Shown here in pieces: positions 26,966 through 42,898 of a stretch of 64,000 nt of DNA. This stretch comes from Otis tarda. Lineage: Eukaryota; Chordata; Aves; Otidiformes; Otididae. The translations under genes were made by a program, and so were the position numbers. Numbering within the stretch: the first letter of the stretch is position 1; each line of letters opens with the position of its first letter. The stretch covers positions 161,274,053 through 161,338,052 of the forward strand of contig CM048552.1 in assembly GCA_026413225.1 (NCBI GenBank), in the 5' to 3' direction. The notes below the pieces were generated by a model, which was not told the DNA's origin, made no database searches, and saw only the letters and a list, made by a program, of their open reading frames with translations.

Positions 26966-27789
26966 TAAGAATAGGGAGAATGTGGGCCCTCTCCAGGAGG
27001 AAACAGAAGAGCTGGTTACCTGGGACACGGACAAGGCTGAAGTACTCAATGACTTTTTTGCCTCAGTCTTCACCGATAAGGGCTCATCCAGTCACGTCAT
27101 CCAAGTTTGCAGAAGGTAAAAGCAGGGAGTGGGAGAATGAAGAACTGCCCACTGTATCAGAAGAGCAGATCTGAAGCCATCTAAGGAACCTGAACGTGCA
27201 CAAGGCCATGGGACCTGATGAGATGCATCGCGGGACCTGAGGGAACTGGCAGACAAAATTGCTAAGCTGCTGTCCATCATATTTGAGAAGTCGTGGCGGT
27301 CTGGTGAGGTCCCCAATTCCTGGAAAAGGGGTAACATAACGCCCATTTTTACAAAGGAAAATAAGGAAGACCCGGGGAACTACAGGTCATTTAGTCTCAC
27401 CTCTGTGCCAGGTCATGGAGCAGATCCTCCTGGAAACCGTGCTAAGGCACATGGAATATAAGGAGGTGATTGGTTTCACTAAGGGCAAATTGTACCTGAC
27501 CAATGTGGTGGCCTTCTATGATGGGGTTACAGCATTAGTGGACAAGGGATGACCAATTGATATCATCTACCTGGACTTGTGCAAAGCATTTAACACTGTC
27601 CCACACAACATCCTTGTCTCTAAACTGGAGAGACATGGATTTGATGGACGGAACACTTGGTGGGTAAGGAATTGGCTGGATGGCTGCACTCAAAGAGTGG
27701 TGGTCAACGGCTCAGTGTCTAAATGGAGACCAGTGATGAGTGGTGTTCCTCAGGGGTCAGTATATGGACCAGTGCTGTTTAACATATAA
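26966..27789 (+). mobile_element. CR1 LINE ORF2 fragment (reverse transcriptase), 3' end missing
   Basis: The plus strand encodes, in pieces across several frames, recognisable CR1 ORF2: [19 protein letters not shown], then [48 protein letters not shown] and [19 protein letters not shown]. The block near 27560-27789 reads [35 protein letters not shown] and [16 protein letters not shown]. The catalytic Asp of YLDL is present. Stops and frameshifts are frequent and a block between PGNYR and the motif A region is shortened, so it is dead. It stops just after GPVLFNI and lacks the FADD box and the whole 3' end. It is antisense to GPC6. Confidence 0.93.
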
Positions 27790-30318
27790 ATAGCAGAATG
27801 AAAATATATGGGGTGAAAAACAAAATAAGTCTGAGATACTTTCATATACAGAAGAACTGTCAAGATCTGGATAGATTAAATTGCTTGAAAGAATGAGTTA
27901 GCATCCTTGTGGTTCACAGGTTTAGGGATATATGATTTACATTCTCATTTAACATCTATGATTTCCATCTCTGTCATTCTGGGACAACGATCCATTGCAT
28001 ATTCATTCCCCTGTGAATAATGTGTGTGAAGTCTTTCTGTGTGGCTAGAGAGAATTATGTATTTTTTTAAAATATGACAATATAGGACAACTCTGCAAAA
28101 TCAGATGACAAATTTTCTTTTCAGCAAAGTGTCTTGAGTCTTGAGAAATATTTGAAGCAGATGTGGATTTGAAAACAAGCCTTTTCACTTGGAGAATGAA
28201 TATGTAATTCATAATTGTCTTTTTTTTTTGTAGCAGATGGGATAAGGGATAGTATTTTCAGACCATGTTAAATTATCTACTGAATTCTAATTGCTAAATC
28301 TGTGTCCAGCCTTTCTTCATTTCTTACCTAAGGAGAGATGTCAACATTAACAGGAAAGTTTGACAATCTGTAAGCATGTTCTGTGTTCAACAGTTAAAAT
28401 ATGACAGATAGATTGACACCAGCACCAGAAAAAGTTCCTTATATTAATTATCTGTGCGACTAATATGAGAATCATGCTTTCACAAGGAATGTGGCCTTAG
28501 AAGTCCTCCACTCTCTAGGCATTTCTAAATCATTCCCCAAATTCATTCCCAAATGGCACAAAACCAGATTATTTTCTTTCTCTTAGCCATACAAACTGGG
28601 ATCACTACTGTAAACTTTTAGCTGCCCTACTTTACTCAATTATTAAGTTGGCAAACACAGACAAATGAGACTTACTTGGAAGATAACTTTCCTCCAAGAA
28701 GGAACAACATAGTACTGTACAGATGGTCGGGATTCAGGCATAGAAAAGTTGTCATCCACCTTTATTATTTAATGAACAAATAACACTATCATCTCATTAG
28801 AAAATGTGAGCTGTTTCCATTGTAAAACACAGTATGTCTAGGTAAAATCTACATCTATTTCCTGAAGAGACTTCAGGTCAATGCCCCAGCACTATATAAA
28901 TGTGATACTCCATTAACTCACACATGTTTTGCAAACAGAAGCTGAGAAGAAACCTTTTAGTTGTTGCAGAACTTGCTGCACTTGATCGTAGATGGCCTAT
29001 TAGTGAATTTGATAGTGTGCTGTTTCGCTGGGTAGTCTGATAAAGTCTTTTAAATAGACTAAGTGGTAAGGCACTGGTGGGAGCAGGGTCTGGCCCTTTC
29101 CTCGGAGTCTGAAATCTACATTGATACTTTGATGTTTTTATGTCACAGCTGAACATAAGCAGTCAAGCACTAGATTATCAAGTCCCTCCTTCTCAAAATT
29201 TCTACCTCCTCATTTTGTTACTCTCTTGACAGTAATTTGTTCTTATCACCAAGAATTACTTGCCATAATATACAGCCAAACCACTGAATTTTCACCCCTC
29301 TCTCTCTTTCTATCCCTTCCTGCCTTTTCTTTTATCTGAAGAAACTGCAGCACATTTTTGCTGATTTAACAAGCTACACCAGTTTAGTTGGTTTAAAGTT
29401 GGCTGATGGTATGCATCACCATGAGAGTAAGGTGACCTTGTGGTTGGTCCTAAACTTTGACATCTGAAATTCTTGAAGAATAGGGGTTCAAATATAACCA
29501 GCCTAAACATTTTCATCATATTAACGAAGGAAATTTCAAGTGAGAAGGATATGTAAGGTCTGAGTAGTAAAACAAGATTTTTAAAAAGACAGAAGGAAAG
29601 AAACGACACCTAGCAATACTCAGGTCCTGTATACAAGTTGTATGCAAGGAAAACAAAGACCACTCATCCAAACAAGAATAACTTCAGGCAGTATCTTTTA
29701 AATCCTTGCAAGTAGAAGTAATTTAAATTTTTCCTTTTTCATTGGTAATTTATTCCTTTAAAGGACATTTAATATTTTGATTTAAAAAATGTGCTTATTG
29801 CAAAGATGCCTTGTTTTGCTCTTTTATCTGTGCACCCTATAGCCATCAGAAAATTATCTTGCTACCAGCGTGTCCAGTAATGGTACAACACTTAAAATGC
29901 AATATATTTGTCTCCTTATCTAAAAACAAAACAAACCAGAAATATTTTTTTTTTTTGGTAAGCCATAAGCAAAAATACTGGACAAGCAACAAACAAGAAA
30001 TAACACATGGCCACAGTATAAGCTTTTTGATTTCACATGGGCATGAACAGCATCGCACAAATTCAGAAGCAGTATTATCACCAGAGTCTCAGTTTGAGAC
30101 TGACCGATAGACTGTCCAGGGATATCTTCCTTTCCACACCTATAGCATTGCACTACAGATGCAAAAATTACTCCCTTAAATGGTGACTGGGTCTGTGCTT
30201 TCCCCAATGCTAATGTTGTATTGTTTTTATTCCAGAGATTACATAAAAAGTATCTCACATCACTGCTAGTCCTAACTAAAATATGCATTATAGCTTTCCT
30301 GGCTATGCTTAATGTAGT

Positions 30319-30337
30319 AAAAATAAATAAATAAATA
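30319..30337. repeat. AAAT microsatellite, short
   Basis: About four units of AAAT. Simple sequence. Confidence 0.8.
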
Positions 30338-32677
30338 GAACATAGATTATCAATAAGGGCATTACCAGTCTGCATAGTAACACATTTTCTATTTAGGGAA
30401 TTTGTAAAAAGCAACATTAGAGAAGAAAATTAAAGAGACTAAGACATTTGGAAATTTTAGTCAAACCAGGAAACTGCCATTGTTTTTATACTATGCCAAG
30501 ACTGTTACCTTTCAAGCTGTGCATTTGAAGGCCTAATTACAGATACTCCTTGCATTCTGAAGTCTCTTTTGAGTTGAAGAGGAAAAGTAGGTTCCAGGAG
30601 GAGGGCAGATTTACATACTACATAATACTCAAAACCAACAAAAACTTCCTGCTGGTAAATAATCCTCAGGTAACAGCTGCCTTCTCCTGCCCATACCTTT
30701 AGATGATTTACCAGATCCTGCAACCTTTGGCAAACAAAACCATTCACTGCAATGGCAATAAAGCCCCATGTGTTGTCCAGTGATACACCCTTGCCGAGGT
30801 GACTTTCCTCGGGCCACCAACTTTCAACACTCAACCATCCTTTCATGGGACTAAGGCCACCATACAAGTACAGCCAGTTCTCATCTGTCCTCCTCTCACT
30901 TCTAATCTTCCCTTCCTCTTCTGCACGGCTCTTCTTCCATACACCTCTTTAGAAATGGATGAACAAAATAATTTCCTCCTAGGCACACTGCTACAACAAC
31001 GATAAAGTTGTAGCGAGCAATCTACTGACACACAAGTAGAAAAACAGATCATGCTGGAGAAACACGTCTCTCGGCAATGTAACTACATAAATCATGAGCA
31101 TAGCACAGGTGAAGGTGAGGATAAGGAGTTTTATTTCAACGTGCTTTATTAAAAATGGTGGGTACAACATCGCTTTGGCTTGCTGCATTTTATTTTATGC
31201 ATTAGCTGAAAATGCAAATTGATCCCCATGCAAAGGCCTGGCATTACGCCTGCACAAGTAGAGGTTCAGCACAGACTTATCCTTGGGCACGGATTTTTCT
31301 AGTTTTATGTATTGTCATGGATTCAGTGCATATGAAAGAAAGCAGTTAAAAAAACCAGTCACATTAAGAAAGAAAATGTAAGAATGCAAGATGCTAGAAA
31401 ATCCAAATAAATCCCTATGCTTTTAGGTTTCCCTGTGAATACTTAAGCATTATATTATCCTGGCAAGAATAGTATTGTGTCTCTAGCTCTGTTGTTAGAA
31501 CTGGCCAATTATTACTTTGAATTGACACTAATTTTTTTTTTTTTGTTTTTAAGAACTATGTAACCTCAGAGCAAACCAGGTACACTCAGATTCCTGAGAC
31601 CAGCAGTACCTTCCTTCCACAAGGAGCATTTATTGAAGGACCATTTGAAAACTTTATCCTGTTTCACTTTCCAAAGCCTCTCCTATTTTCATTTTTTTTT
31701 TGCATAAAAAGAAGTATTTATACAAAGATATGCAGATTTAATAGGTAGGTCCTGATCCAATGATCACATCTGTACAGAGACCGCTAAAAATACTATTCAA
31801 GAAGTGTAATACCGTGACTATAAAATGTGGGAAAAAAGCCTGTTGTAAGGTAATTTCCAGTCTAAGAGCTGTACAAATTCTTAATTTAAATTTCCTTAAT
31901 GATCACTTGATATTTAGCATCTCATTTTTGTTTAACAGAGAAGCTGTCATGTAGGGATCCCTACCCTGCAAGGCATTTTATTTTATCCCTATCTTTAATT
32001 ATGTCACCATATAACTTGCTTGAGAAGCTAGTCTCTGGCAGTGGACTGCTGAAAAAGTATAACTGATATTTAAACAGTACAACTGTGTATCTGCTAAATA
32101 ATATCTTTAAGTCAATAGAATGAACAGAATAAAATTGCATCTTTACAATGTCTTAATAATTGGTATTGATAAAATGACGGCTATGCCAAAATATTAAAAG
32201 AGTGGTTAAGGACTTCCATTTATTAATAACATGTCAAGAACAAATCCTAGGAAGCATCCTAGAGACAAGTATGTGTGATAGTGGGTATTCCTCCTTAGCC
32301 TATTTGGAAAACTACTACAAGCACCACTCAGCTCTCCATTTCTTCTGCCTGGTCTCCAAACTGTTCTCATGCAGGTGTGGTTTTCCAGATATGGTACTTC
32401 AAGGTCCACGTTGGCACAGAAGAATGCCACGTGTGGTATAGGTGCACTATACAAATGGGGAATAGTTAAGAAGGTTGTATGATTTAGCGGCATCTTGCCT
32501 CTGTCCAAAATGTCACCATTCCCATTGACTTCATTGCTAGAAGAGCCTAAAGAAGTAAAACTCCAAGAATGATCGGAGTCTGGGTTAATGTGGCAAAACT
32601 GGACCAAGTAGGATGTGGCAATGTAATGAACATCACTAAACATGGAATTTTCACTGGTTCACATTTCCAGCTATTTG

Positions 32678-32701
32678 AAAAAAACAAACAAACAAACAAA
32701 A
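32678..32701. repeat. AAAC microsatellite, short
   Basis: A run of A followed by four units of AAAC. Simple sequence. Confidence 0.8.
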
Positions 32702-34622
32702 TCTCCTCCCTTATTGATATAAAATTAGATTAGCATGATCAAGCCTATACACCTTTACTTAGACTTAAAATCTAATGTGTGAATAAGTAAGTAATAACTT
32801 CTAGGAGCTGAATATGAACATTCTTACAAGTGCACAGTGGCCTTTTAAACACCAGGTCAGGTATGTTTTGGTATCAAAATAGGAAACTGATTCTCAAATA
32901 TAGACCATATACAGGAAAAAGATGGCTTCTGGGCATTGCTTTAAAAAGAGGCTAATTTCACAGCTATAGCTCTCCACTGGCTGCAACTCTCTTCAGTAGG
33001 CAGCAGATCCCAGCTAGCTGGGTTTGGTAGAGTCCAAAATATCCTGAGGTATCTAAGACTCCGGGATCTACTCCTCATAGCCCAGAAGCATCTTCAGCTC
33101 ACAGCCAGTACTGAAACTTCATTAGGCACCAGAGAAGCTGAGTCAGGTTCCCTCTGCAAGTTATTTAATGAAAGTTTAAATTACTATGTTATTTACTTGT
33201 AGGAGTGCCAGCAAGTTATGGAGCTATATGCAACAGTAGACACTGAGAAAACACTACTTTCCTGGGAGTGTTTGAGATTTGCTCGTAAAGCTGATCAAAG
33301 TGTTAATATCAGAAACTCATAAAAATTAAAAATGCAGTGCTGATGAATTTCACAAATTCATAGAACTTTACTGTGCCATAAAATACACTATTGGAATAAA
33401 GTTTATTATTTTTTTTTCCTAAATTTTAAATGCAAATGTTGGTTTTTTAAGTTGAAAATAACCTTTAGCATTCATTTGAAATCCTTCAAAACACGTGAAT
33501 TTACTGAAATCCAAAACTAAATCTGTATAGCATTTTGTTGACATGAAATACACATTTCAACTTCAAACCTTGCTTCTTGCTTTGAGTGGTGATTTAAACA
33601 AGGTGTTTTCTTCAAGCAATTGTTTCTAGCTTTTAAAAATTAAAAAATCCAAATAGTCATTACTTACTTAGTCTTAATAGTTAATTGCTCTGAGAAAATA
33701 GTAAATTTCCAGGTCTGAATTCCTTCACGGGCATCCATTTATTGTTATGCTTTAAAAGCTTGTCATATTTTTTCCCCTCTCTCGAGATTTTACATGCTCC
33801 AAAAACTAGTTCACATCAAGCAGAGATCACCTTGTCTTCCAGCGGTAACTCCATGATGCTACCAAGCTATGATTCTACTTTGATAAAACAAGTGTGTATA
33901 AATTGATGCCTTCCTTAAGCTGCACACCACTGTGAAAATGCTTCAATGTCAGAAGAAGGAAAAAACAGATAACAACAGAATCTATTTCCTCAGCACAGTT
34001 TTAGCACTTGCATTGTCAAGTTGCTCTTACTGGAGTAAAAATTAAATTGCATACGTTGTACCCACTCACCAAAGTTAGTACTCAAAAACTACCTCCTGTT
34101 GTCTTTTTTTGGCCATGATCTTGCCGAGATTTCATTGACTGAAAATGTCCTGTGTTATTGAAATGAGCTGTTTTCACCTCCTTCCTCCTTCACGTATGTC
34201 TACTGTTTTCACTACGAGTAGAGCTCTTCAAGAGCAAGGATAGCCTTTTAGCTGTGTTTGGATGAATTTCCTAACTCAGAAATAGTGAATGGCTTCTAGA
34301 CGCTCCCATGATACCACAAAAATTATCAATGCATAATAAATAATTTCACCAAAGAATGTTTAATTAATAACTTGCCATATATTAAAGAAGGTATATTATA
34401 TGCCTTAAGGTTTGTTGTTCATTTTATTAAAATTATTGGTGTAGCCTCAAAGCACACTTCAAGTAGCAATGGTGTCCACCATCTGTCTCTCCACTAATAT
34501 GAAGACTATCTTCCACAAAAGCTGCATCAAGTTACCCAACTAAGATTGCTCCTGTAAGCTATATACTGTCCTTTACATGATTATAGCCATAACAGCTTAT
34601 GACATAGTATTTTTGGTCCTAC

Positions 34623-34652
34623 CTCTCTTTCTCTCTCTCTCTCCTCCTTTTC
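34623..34652. repeat. CT microsatellite
   Basis: Pyrimidine tract of mostly CT units (TCTTTCTCTCTCTCTCTCC). Simple sequence. Confidence 0.85.
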
Positions 34653-37600
34653 CACTTAATCTCCTGCTCTGTGCATTGCCCTTACAATGTCACTGCTGTT
34701 AATGATAGGCAATATACCTGCACATTGGTGAAACAGTCAGCTGACGTTTCAGTGAAATATCATTCTGAATGTATAAAGCACATAGGTTATAACTAGAAGA
34801 AAATGAAAGAGTTTATTTCCCATAATGCTTGTAAATGAATCTATACATAACCTAGGGTAAACTGACCAGGTGATGCACATAAAATAAACACATTAAGCAA
34901 AACTATTTCAGTATAATTTGGAAAAGTTGAAAATAAAGATCTGAATTTATGTAAATATCTTGAGAAGTGAACAAGTGGGAACTGCATCAGTAATATTCAG
35001 AAAAAGAACCCATAAAAAACATTATGGAGAATCAGTAAAATTTAGTGTTTCAATATATTTAGGAAAATGGGAACATTTCAATAACATAGGTGCTATCTAT
35101 TGAGCCATGCGATTTTGAAGTCCCAAGATTTCAGAAATGACACCTGAATGTTCATGCAGAGTACCAACAAGTAAGTAATACCACAGTATGGATAAGCTAG
35201 TAGGGTTTTTATCTTGGTGATTCACCTTTATTTTGTTTGTAGCAGTTTCTCCAGCAGCAACCGCACTATAGTTACGGTGGTGTCACATCTAACAACAGTT
35301 GGGTTGTGAGCATGGTGTTACGCTAACCAGCTTGCCTGCACAGCGTTTATCAGCCCTCACCAGCACCGAGTGGGGCTGCCCACACAGAGACCAACTGCTA
35401 CTCCTCTCTACCAGCATTTACACAGACAAGCAGCTAGATTGCACTACGGGAGTGTAGGCAGCATGTGTTTATTTTTACCTCTCAGCTATGAGTACAGAAT
35501 GAGAGCTAATGTAAAGTGAGAAGGGAAGACTTCACAAGCAATACCCCTGTGCCACATCTTTCCTATTTTCTTCCTGAAGATCTGGTAGTTCTGATTTAAA
35601 TATGCTTATTTAAATATCTGATTTAAATATAATTTTATAAAATTATAAAATTTTTCATAATTACCACTTGATATAGCACAAGTGGACCTTAATATGCCTG
35701 TTTTAAAGCTATCTCTAAAAGTATTCTTATGGCACGTAGGCATATTGTTCCCTTCTCTCCCTAAAGGATCTATCATACTGCTAAAAGTGACATTCCTATG
35801 ACACCCCTCCCAGAAAAAGAGCCATTTCCACATAATTATGGTAAACCACAGAGCAGAGGTAAAAGGAAAAAAAGGGAAGCTTTAATTTTAAATAAACTCT
35901 ATTAAAAGTCTTTTAGATAAGAAGAGATTCACAAAATATTTTTTTCAAATATTCCAGGACCCTTTTCATGGTACACTATTTAAGTCTGCTTTTAATTTCC
36001 CAGTTATTTGGACAACCGGCAAAAGAATTAAGAAAAGAAGGGCAGCAAAAAAAAAGAACAATGTCTGTGTATTGCAGTCAAGAGATTCATTTAAAAAAAC
36101 CCTAAGATTTCTGTATTTAACGACAGTTTAAGATAACAAACGAGAAATTATAAAGCTATAGTTCCTATTATCCAAAGTGCTAACACTATGTATGAAGACT
36201 CTTGTTTTGTGGCTTCATTTTTTATATACAGTCCTTATTTATTATTTTTGCAGCACGGTTTTGTCCTTGCTGTGTGTCAGGTGAGCACTTACCATCAGAG
36301 TAAGAATCAGGTATGGGTAACCAAGCCTCTGACAGCTGATCATCAGAAGACTGATGTCTTTCATCAGTGTTATGGACTTGAGGCTGAGTCCTTTATTAGT
36401 TGTTCATGTGCCTTTGAAGCATTTTTAGTATTTGTCAATCAGTAATTTTACTTATGTGTTAGTACTTTTAAGGCTTGGACGCTAAGTTCAGAAAACAATT
36501 TCCATCATAAAATATTAAAAACATACACTATTCTGAGCTTCAGTGAAGATTAAATGTCATTTGAATTCAACAGGACAGTGTTTTTTTCCAGCTAGCATAA
36601 GATAATAACTGACCGCCGTGGTGCTTACTTGCTTCAATATATTTAATGTCTTTTTCCCCACAAAATACTACAGAAAAAAAAACCCAGAGAATTACTTTTG
36701 TAAAGGAGGAAAAAAAAAACCACAAAGAGAGCCTCAAAAAATGTTTTAGATGTTTCACTCTTTTATTCAGTTCCTTGGGGTGGAATTTATTTGAACAAAT
36801 GTTTAAGTCCACAGTATAGGCATCTATGTCTGAACTAAATGCCCTCTCTAATCAATGTAGAGAAAAAGCACTTCAGGGAGAGATTTTTCATGACCTATTT
36901 GAGACGTAAATGTTAGAGCAGCATGACTTGCACGTATCATTCTTTGTCGACTACAGAAGGAACCTACAGGAGTACTCTATACCATGGACATCTAATATTC
37001 AGCAAGGCAAATTCTGCTTTCTGTTTAACAGGAAAATACTGGATGCCTGCCCTCTCAAAGCCTGTTTGGATTTAGCTATACCTGGACAACATGCTTTCTA
37101 ACGAGATCCATTTGAAAGTGGGTCATGTCCGCCTGTTCCATCACAGGGTAGCAGCTTGTCCTTTGCTTTGCAGCTTCATAAACCTGATGCAGCTGGTTAG
37201 AAGATTACATGCTCCACTGACCAGCTGCACTTACAAATGAAGCTGTGGAAGAGCAGAGAGAACAAGCCATCCAAATGCACAAAGTGAATTTCCAGCTGCA
37301 GGGAGCGTGCAGAAGACACCAGTTCTCACAGCAGTGCCTTTTGGCATGGGACTTAACCAGGTTACAGGAATTTGCACCCCTAGTTGGAAACTGTTCTACT
37401 GGTCCAATACTTCATTTCCAAGTCTGTAGGCTTGCCGCCTCACCTGTTTGGGTTAACTTTTTGAAAAATAATTTATTTTTATTTAATGTAATTTATAAAC
37501 AAATTTTGACTTAATATGTGAAACAATGATAAACAGTAATCTCACTGCAAATCTTGCAGATTAGACTCTGAAATCATTTGTAGGCAATAGAGATTTCTCT

Positions 37601-40439
37601 TGGGCTATTATCAACTTTGATAGGATTTGGATTGGGTATAGAATATTTTATTGTCAAATTAATGTTTCCTGTCAAATATAAGGTAAGAGATCTTTTATCA
37701 AGAATCTCTGTAAAGTTTAGAAACTTGCACCAGATGTCCAATGAAGGCTTGCAAGCAGTTACATACTACAAGCCAGCAGATGTTACCTCTTCTTAAGGCT
37801 TCTAACTGCTCTAAGGCCTGTATTTTGGCAAGTGCAGAAGTTACCTATTGTGTTAAAACAGTAGATGAATTATATGGAAACTGTGGCCCTGCTAGCACTG
37901 TTACAGCCGAACAGTTGTGGAGTTTTAAAAATCCACCTGCCCTGCAATGGCTTTTGCATTTGATGAGAAACACATTGCAAAGCGACACTGAAATCTTGTA
38001 ACATAAACAAAGAAAACTAAACAAAACCACCACCACCTTGCACAGAACTAAAAATCGAAATATTTGGTATCACAGCTTTAGTATGGCAGAGCCTATGTTC
38101 TGCAGCAGCACTAGAATAATAAGAGTAGGTGCATAAAGTACACAGATTATGCTGTATCTGTTTGACTTTCTCACCGTCCTTAGAAGCCTCCTGCCTCCCA
38201 ATCAGCTCTGATTCCCTGCTTCAGAAAAATAAAGGAAGAAAACAAAAATCTTCCTATGAAAACCATACCCTTTCATGTTCAAAGTAAGCAGAGCATGAAA
38301 AAAATATCCTGCTGAAAAGTCTGTCCTTCACCTGCCAACCATGACAGCACCAGTGCGCAAGTGGGCTCCTGTGCTGTTGCGCTCCCTCTCCTCTGCTGAA
38401 GCCCACGGAGGTCAGTGCAGCTCCAGGCAGGAGTTGGGGCTCAAGTTGAGCTGGCAGGCTGGGCAGCAAGGGTGGGAGGAAGGGGGAGGAGAGGGCAGAA
38501 GACTTCCATTGACCATGCAACGGAACCTCAGTGTATTCTGACTTCCAGCATCTCCCTTATTTTCCTTTCCACACTTCTTTTGCCAAGTTTAATGAGATAG
38601 TTATACCTGGCTACAAGAGTCCATCTCATTGAAGAGTTCTTACTTGATTGGCAAGTAGCTTCACAAAATATATTTTTGCCAGCTCTAGTATCATGGAAAG
38701 ATTCAAACCACTATTTTTCTTCAAGTTCTTTCATAAATTGAAAAAGAGAATACAGAGTGTCTGAGATGCCAGCTATTTTTCCAGGTATTGTTTTGGGGGA
38801 TTAGCTTTGAAACTTTCTTTCCTGCCCTGTAATTTACACGGCTACTGCTGGTAATGACTGTAAGAAATATAAGCAGCACTAATGGGTATGGATCATTGTT
38901 CTCCTAGTCTGTAAAAAAAAGGAGCACAGGCAATGATGACCCTGTAAGACAGATCAATGCAGCTGCAGATTGGTTCTTAAGCTATTCAGGTTATTTTCCT
39001 TAAATGGCATCATGCCTCACACGTTCTGCTGAAGGCTATCCATATCCATTCAAGTTCATGACAGCTATTCTTAGATATTCTTTCATTTTTCACATCATTA
39101 CCAAGACTACTACTGTACTTTTTAAAATGAGAATGAGGGACACAGTGTCTCATTTATCAGGTTCAGATCTATTTAGCCTAAATTAAAATTATTTGCTATA
39201 ATTTTTCTATAGTTATTCAAAGGATTAGTGAGAAAATGTCACTGAACAGCTCTTGTCTCCTCATTAGCATTAATGACAAAACCTTTCGGTAGGGCTGGTT
39301 TCGGCTGCTGATGGAGCAATGCTTAAAAGAAATTGGCTTGTCTGTGAAACAGCTGCTCAGCAATGCCACCATGCAAGGGAATTGGTGATAATCAGACGAT
39401 AGTATTACAGCTACACTGGGAGCATAATATATTTTAAGTTGCTTTGAGGCATGCAATGGGGGTGCAAGAATTGGAGCATGATAGCTTGTCTGTTGTGAGG
39501 AACAAGAAACAGCTGATCATTACATGTGTGCTTATTTGGATTAGTTCTACGCAAAGCCTTGAGGAAAAATAAAAATCCATATCCTCTAGAAATCTTAACT
39601 TCCTGTGTGCTTCCTGTCTGCCTGAAGGGCTTTTTGTTCCTTTTCCTAGTTTTTGGAAGGGTTTGTGAGTCCCATTGCTGAAACAGGTATTGCGATCTTT
39701 GCTAGGAACATTGAGCAGCCACTGTTTCAAGGGAATTTTTCTCATTTCAAGGCTTTCTCCTTTAGACAAGATTCTCAGGAGAAGATTCTCTGGATCCTTA
39801 TGTACCCATTAGTGAAATCTGTATAGTGAAATACAGATCCTGATTTTTTTGAAATGACCATACAGTATAGCAATGCAATAGCAATTATTCTGACTTGGGC
39901 AATACAGATGTAAACCTCTGCACATAAAGTTCAGCCAAGAAACAATTGGCAGCTGCTATTATGTTGTGTAGTGACTCATGCTAATTCACACTGATTGTCT
40001 AGAATATGGAAACCAAATGAAAAATACTACCGTTAGACATCTGGCTCTGAGACATCTTTGAACCTCGCATTCTATGAGGAATAAAACACTTAGGAAAAAA
40101 AGAATCCAGAAGAATGGAGCAGTTAAAAGTCCCAACACAGTGACAGCCCCTTAGAAACGTGAAGAACAAATAAATAAGAAATAAGTAAGATTGTACAGGG
40201 CGTTAGAATGCAAGAACTGATTGCCAGTTAAAAGAAAGGCATCATTTCTTCTGATTATAGCTGTTTCCAAAATGCTTAATATTTCTAAAATTCTCTATTA
40301 GAAATTTCATATTTAGCTTCTCCTGTTTGTATTTTTTTCTACAGAAATTAGTTCTTGTAGAGATTCAGAAAGTACTGCACTTCAGGTAAAATGAAATATA
40401 AAACTGACGTAGAAATTATGTAGGAACATTGCTAGGAGA

Positions 40440-40787
40440 ACATTGCCTCTCAGCTCAGCACTGGTAAGGCCACATTTGGAGTACTGGGTGCACGTTTGGG
40501 GTCCCCACTACAGGAGAGATGTGGACACACCTGGTACAGCAGAAAAAAAATTGCAGAAATCTACAAGACCTTCCATGTCTCCCAAGGAAGAAATTTTTTA
40601 CGGTGAAGGTGGTGGAACACTGGAACACGTTGCCCAGAGAGTGGTAGATGCCCCATCCCTGGAAACATTCAAGGTCAGGTTGGATGGGGCTTGGAGATCT
40701 AGTATATTTCCCTGCTTCCTGCAGAAGGGTTGGACTAAATGACCCTTAAAAGTCCCTTCCAACTCTACCTGTTCTATGATACTATGT
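40440..40787 (+). mobile_element. CR1 LINE with intact 3' end and an internal deletion
   Basis: The left part matches the CR1 block for SALVRPHLEYWVHVWGPHY followed by RDVDT. The right part matches the later block, with AGGAAGAAATTTTTTACGG, CCATCCCTGGAAACATTC and the terminal TTCTATGATACTATG. About 300 bases that normally separate these blocks in CR1 are missing, replaced by some 50 bases of unclear origin. It is antisense to GPC6 and starts 0.9 kb past the exon 2 donor. A 99-residue open frame across it is a product of the fused pieces and not a gene. Confidence 0.92.

Positions 40788-42898
<2,111 letters not shown>

Larger units (their letters stand above)
27790..40439. other. Intron 2, long unique interval
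   Basis: This is 12.6 kb with no recognised gene or interspersed repeat. It contains AAATA and CAAA microsatellites, a CT tract at 34623-34652, and an AT-rich short duplication near 35591-35645. Two small GC- or CpG-richer patches lie at about 35240-35470 and 38341-38530. Long minus-strand open frames at 29920-30417 and 30505-30867 carry no domain I recognise. The stretch around 32960-33160 looks like it could be an old dispersed repeat, but I cannot name it. Confidence 0.5.

Noticed and set aside
32206-32643. 145-codon minus-strand frame
   Set aside because: No domain, no convincing splice sites and ordinary intron composition. Chance is the simplest reading.
40443-40742. 99-codon plus-strand frame starting MPLSSALVRPHLEYW
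   Set aside because: It is CR1 ORF2 sequence joined across a deletion, not a host gene.
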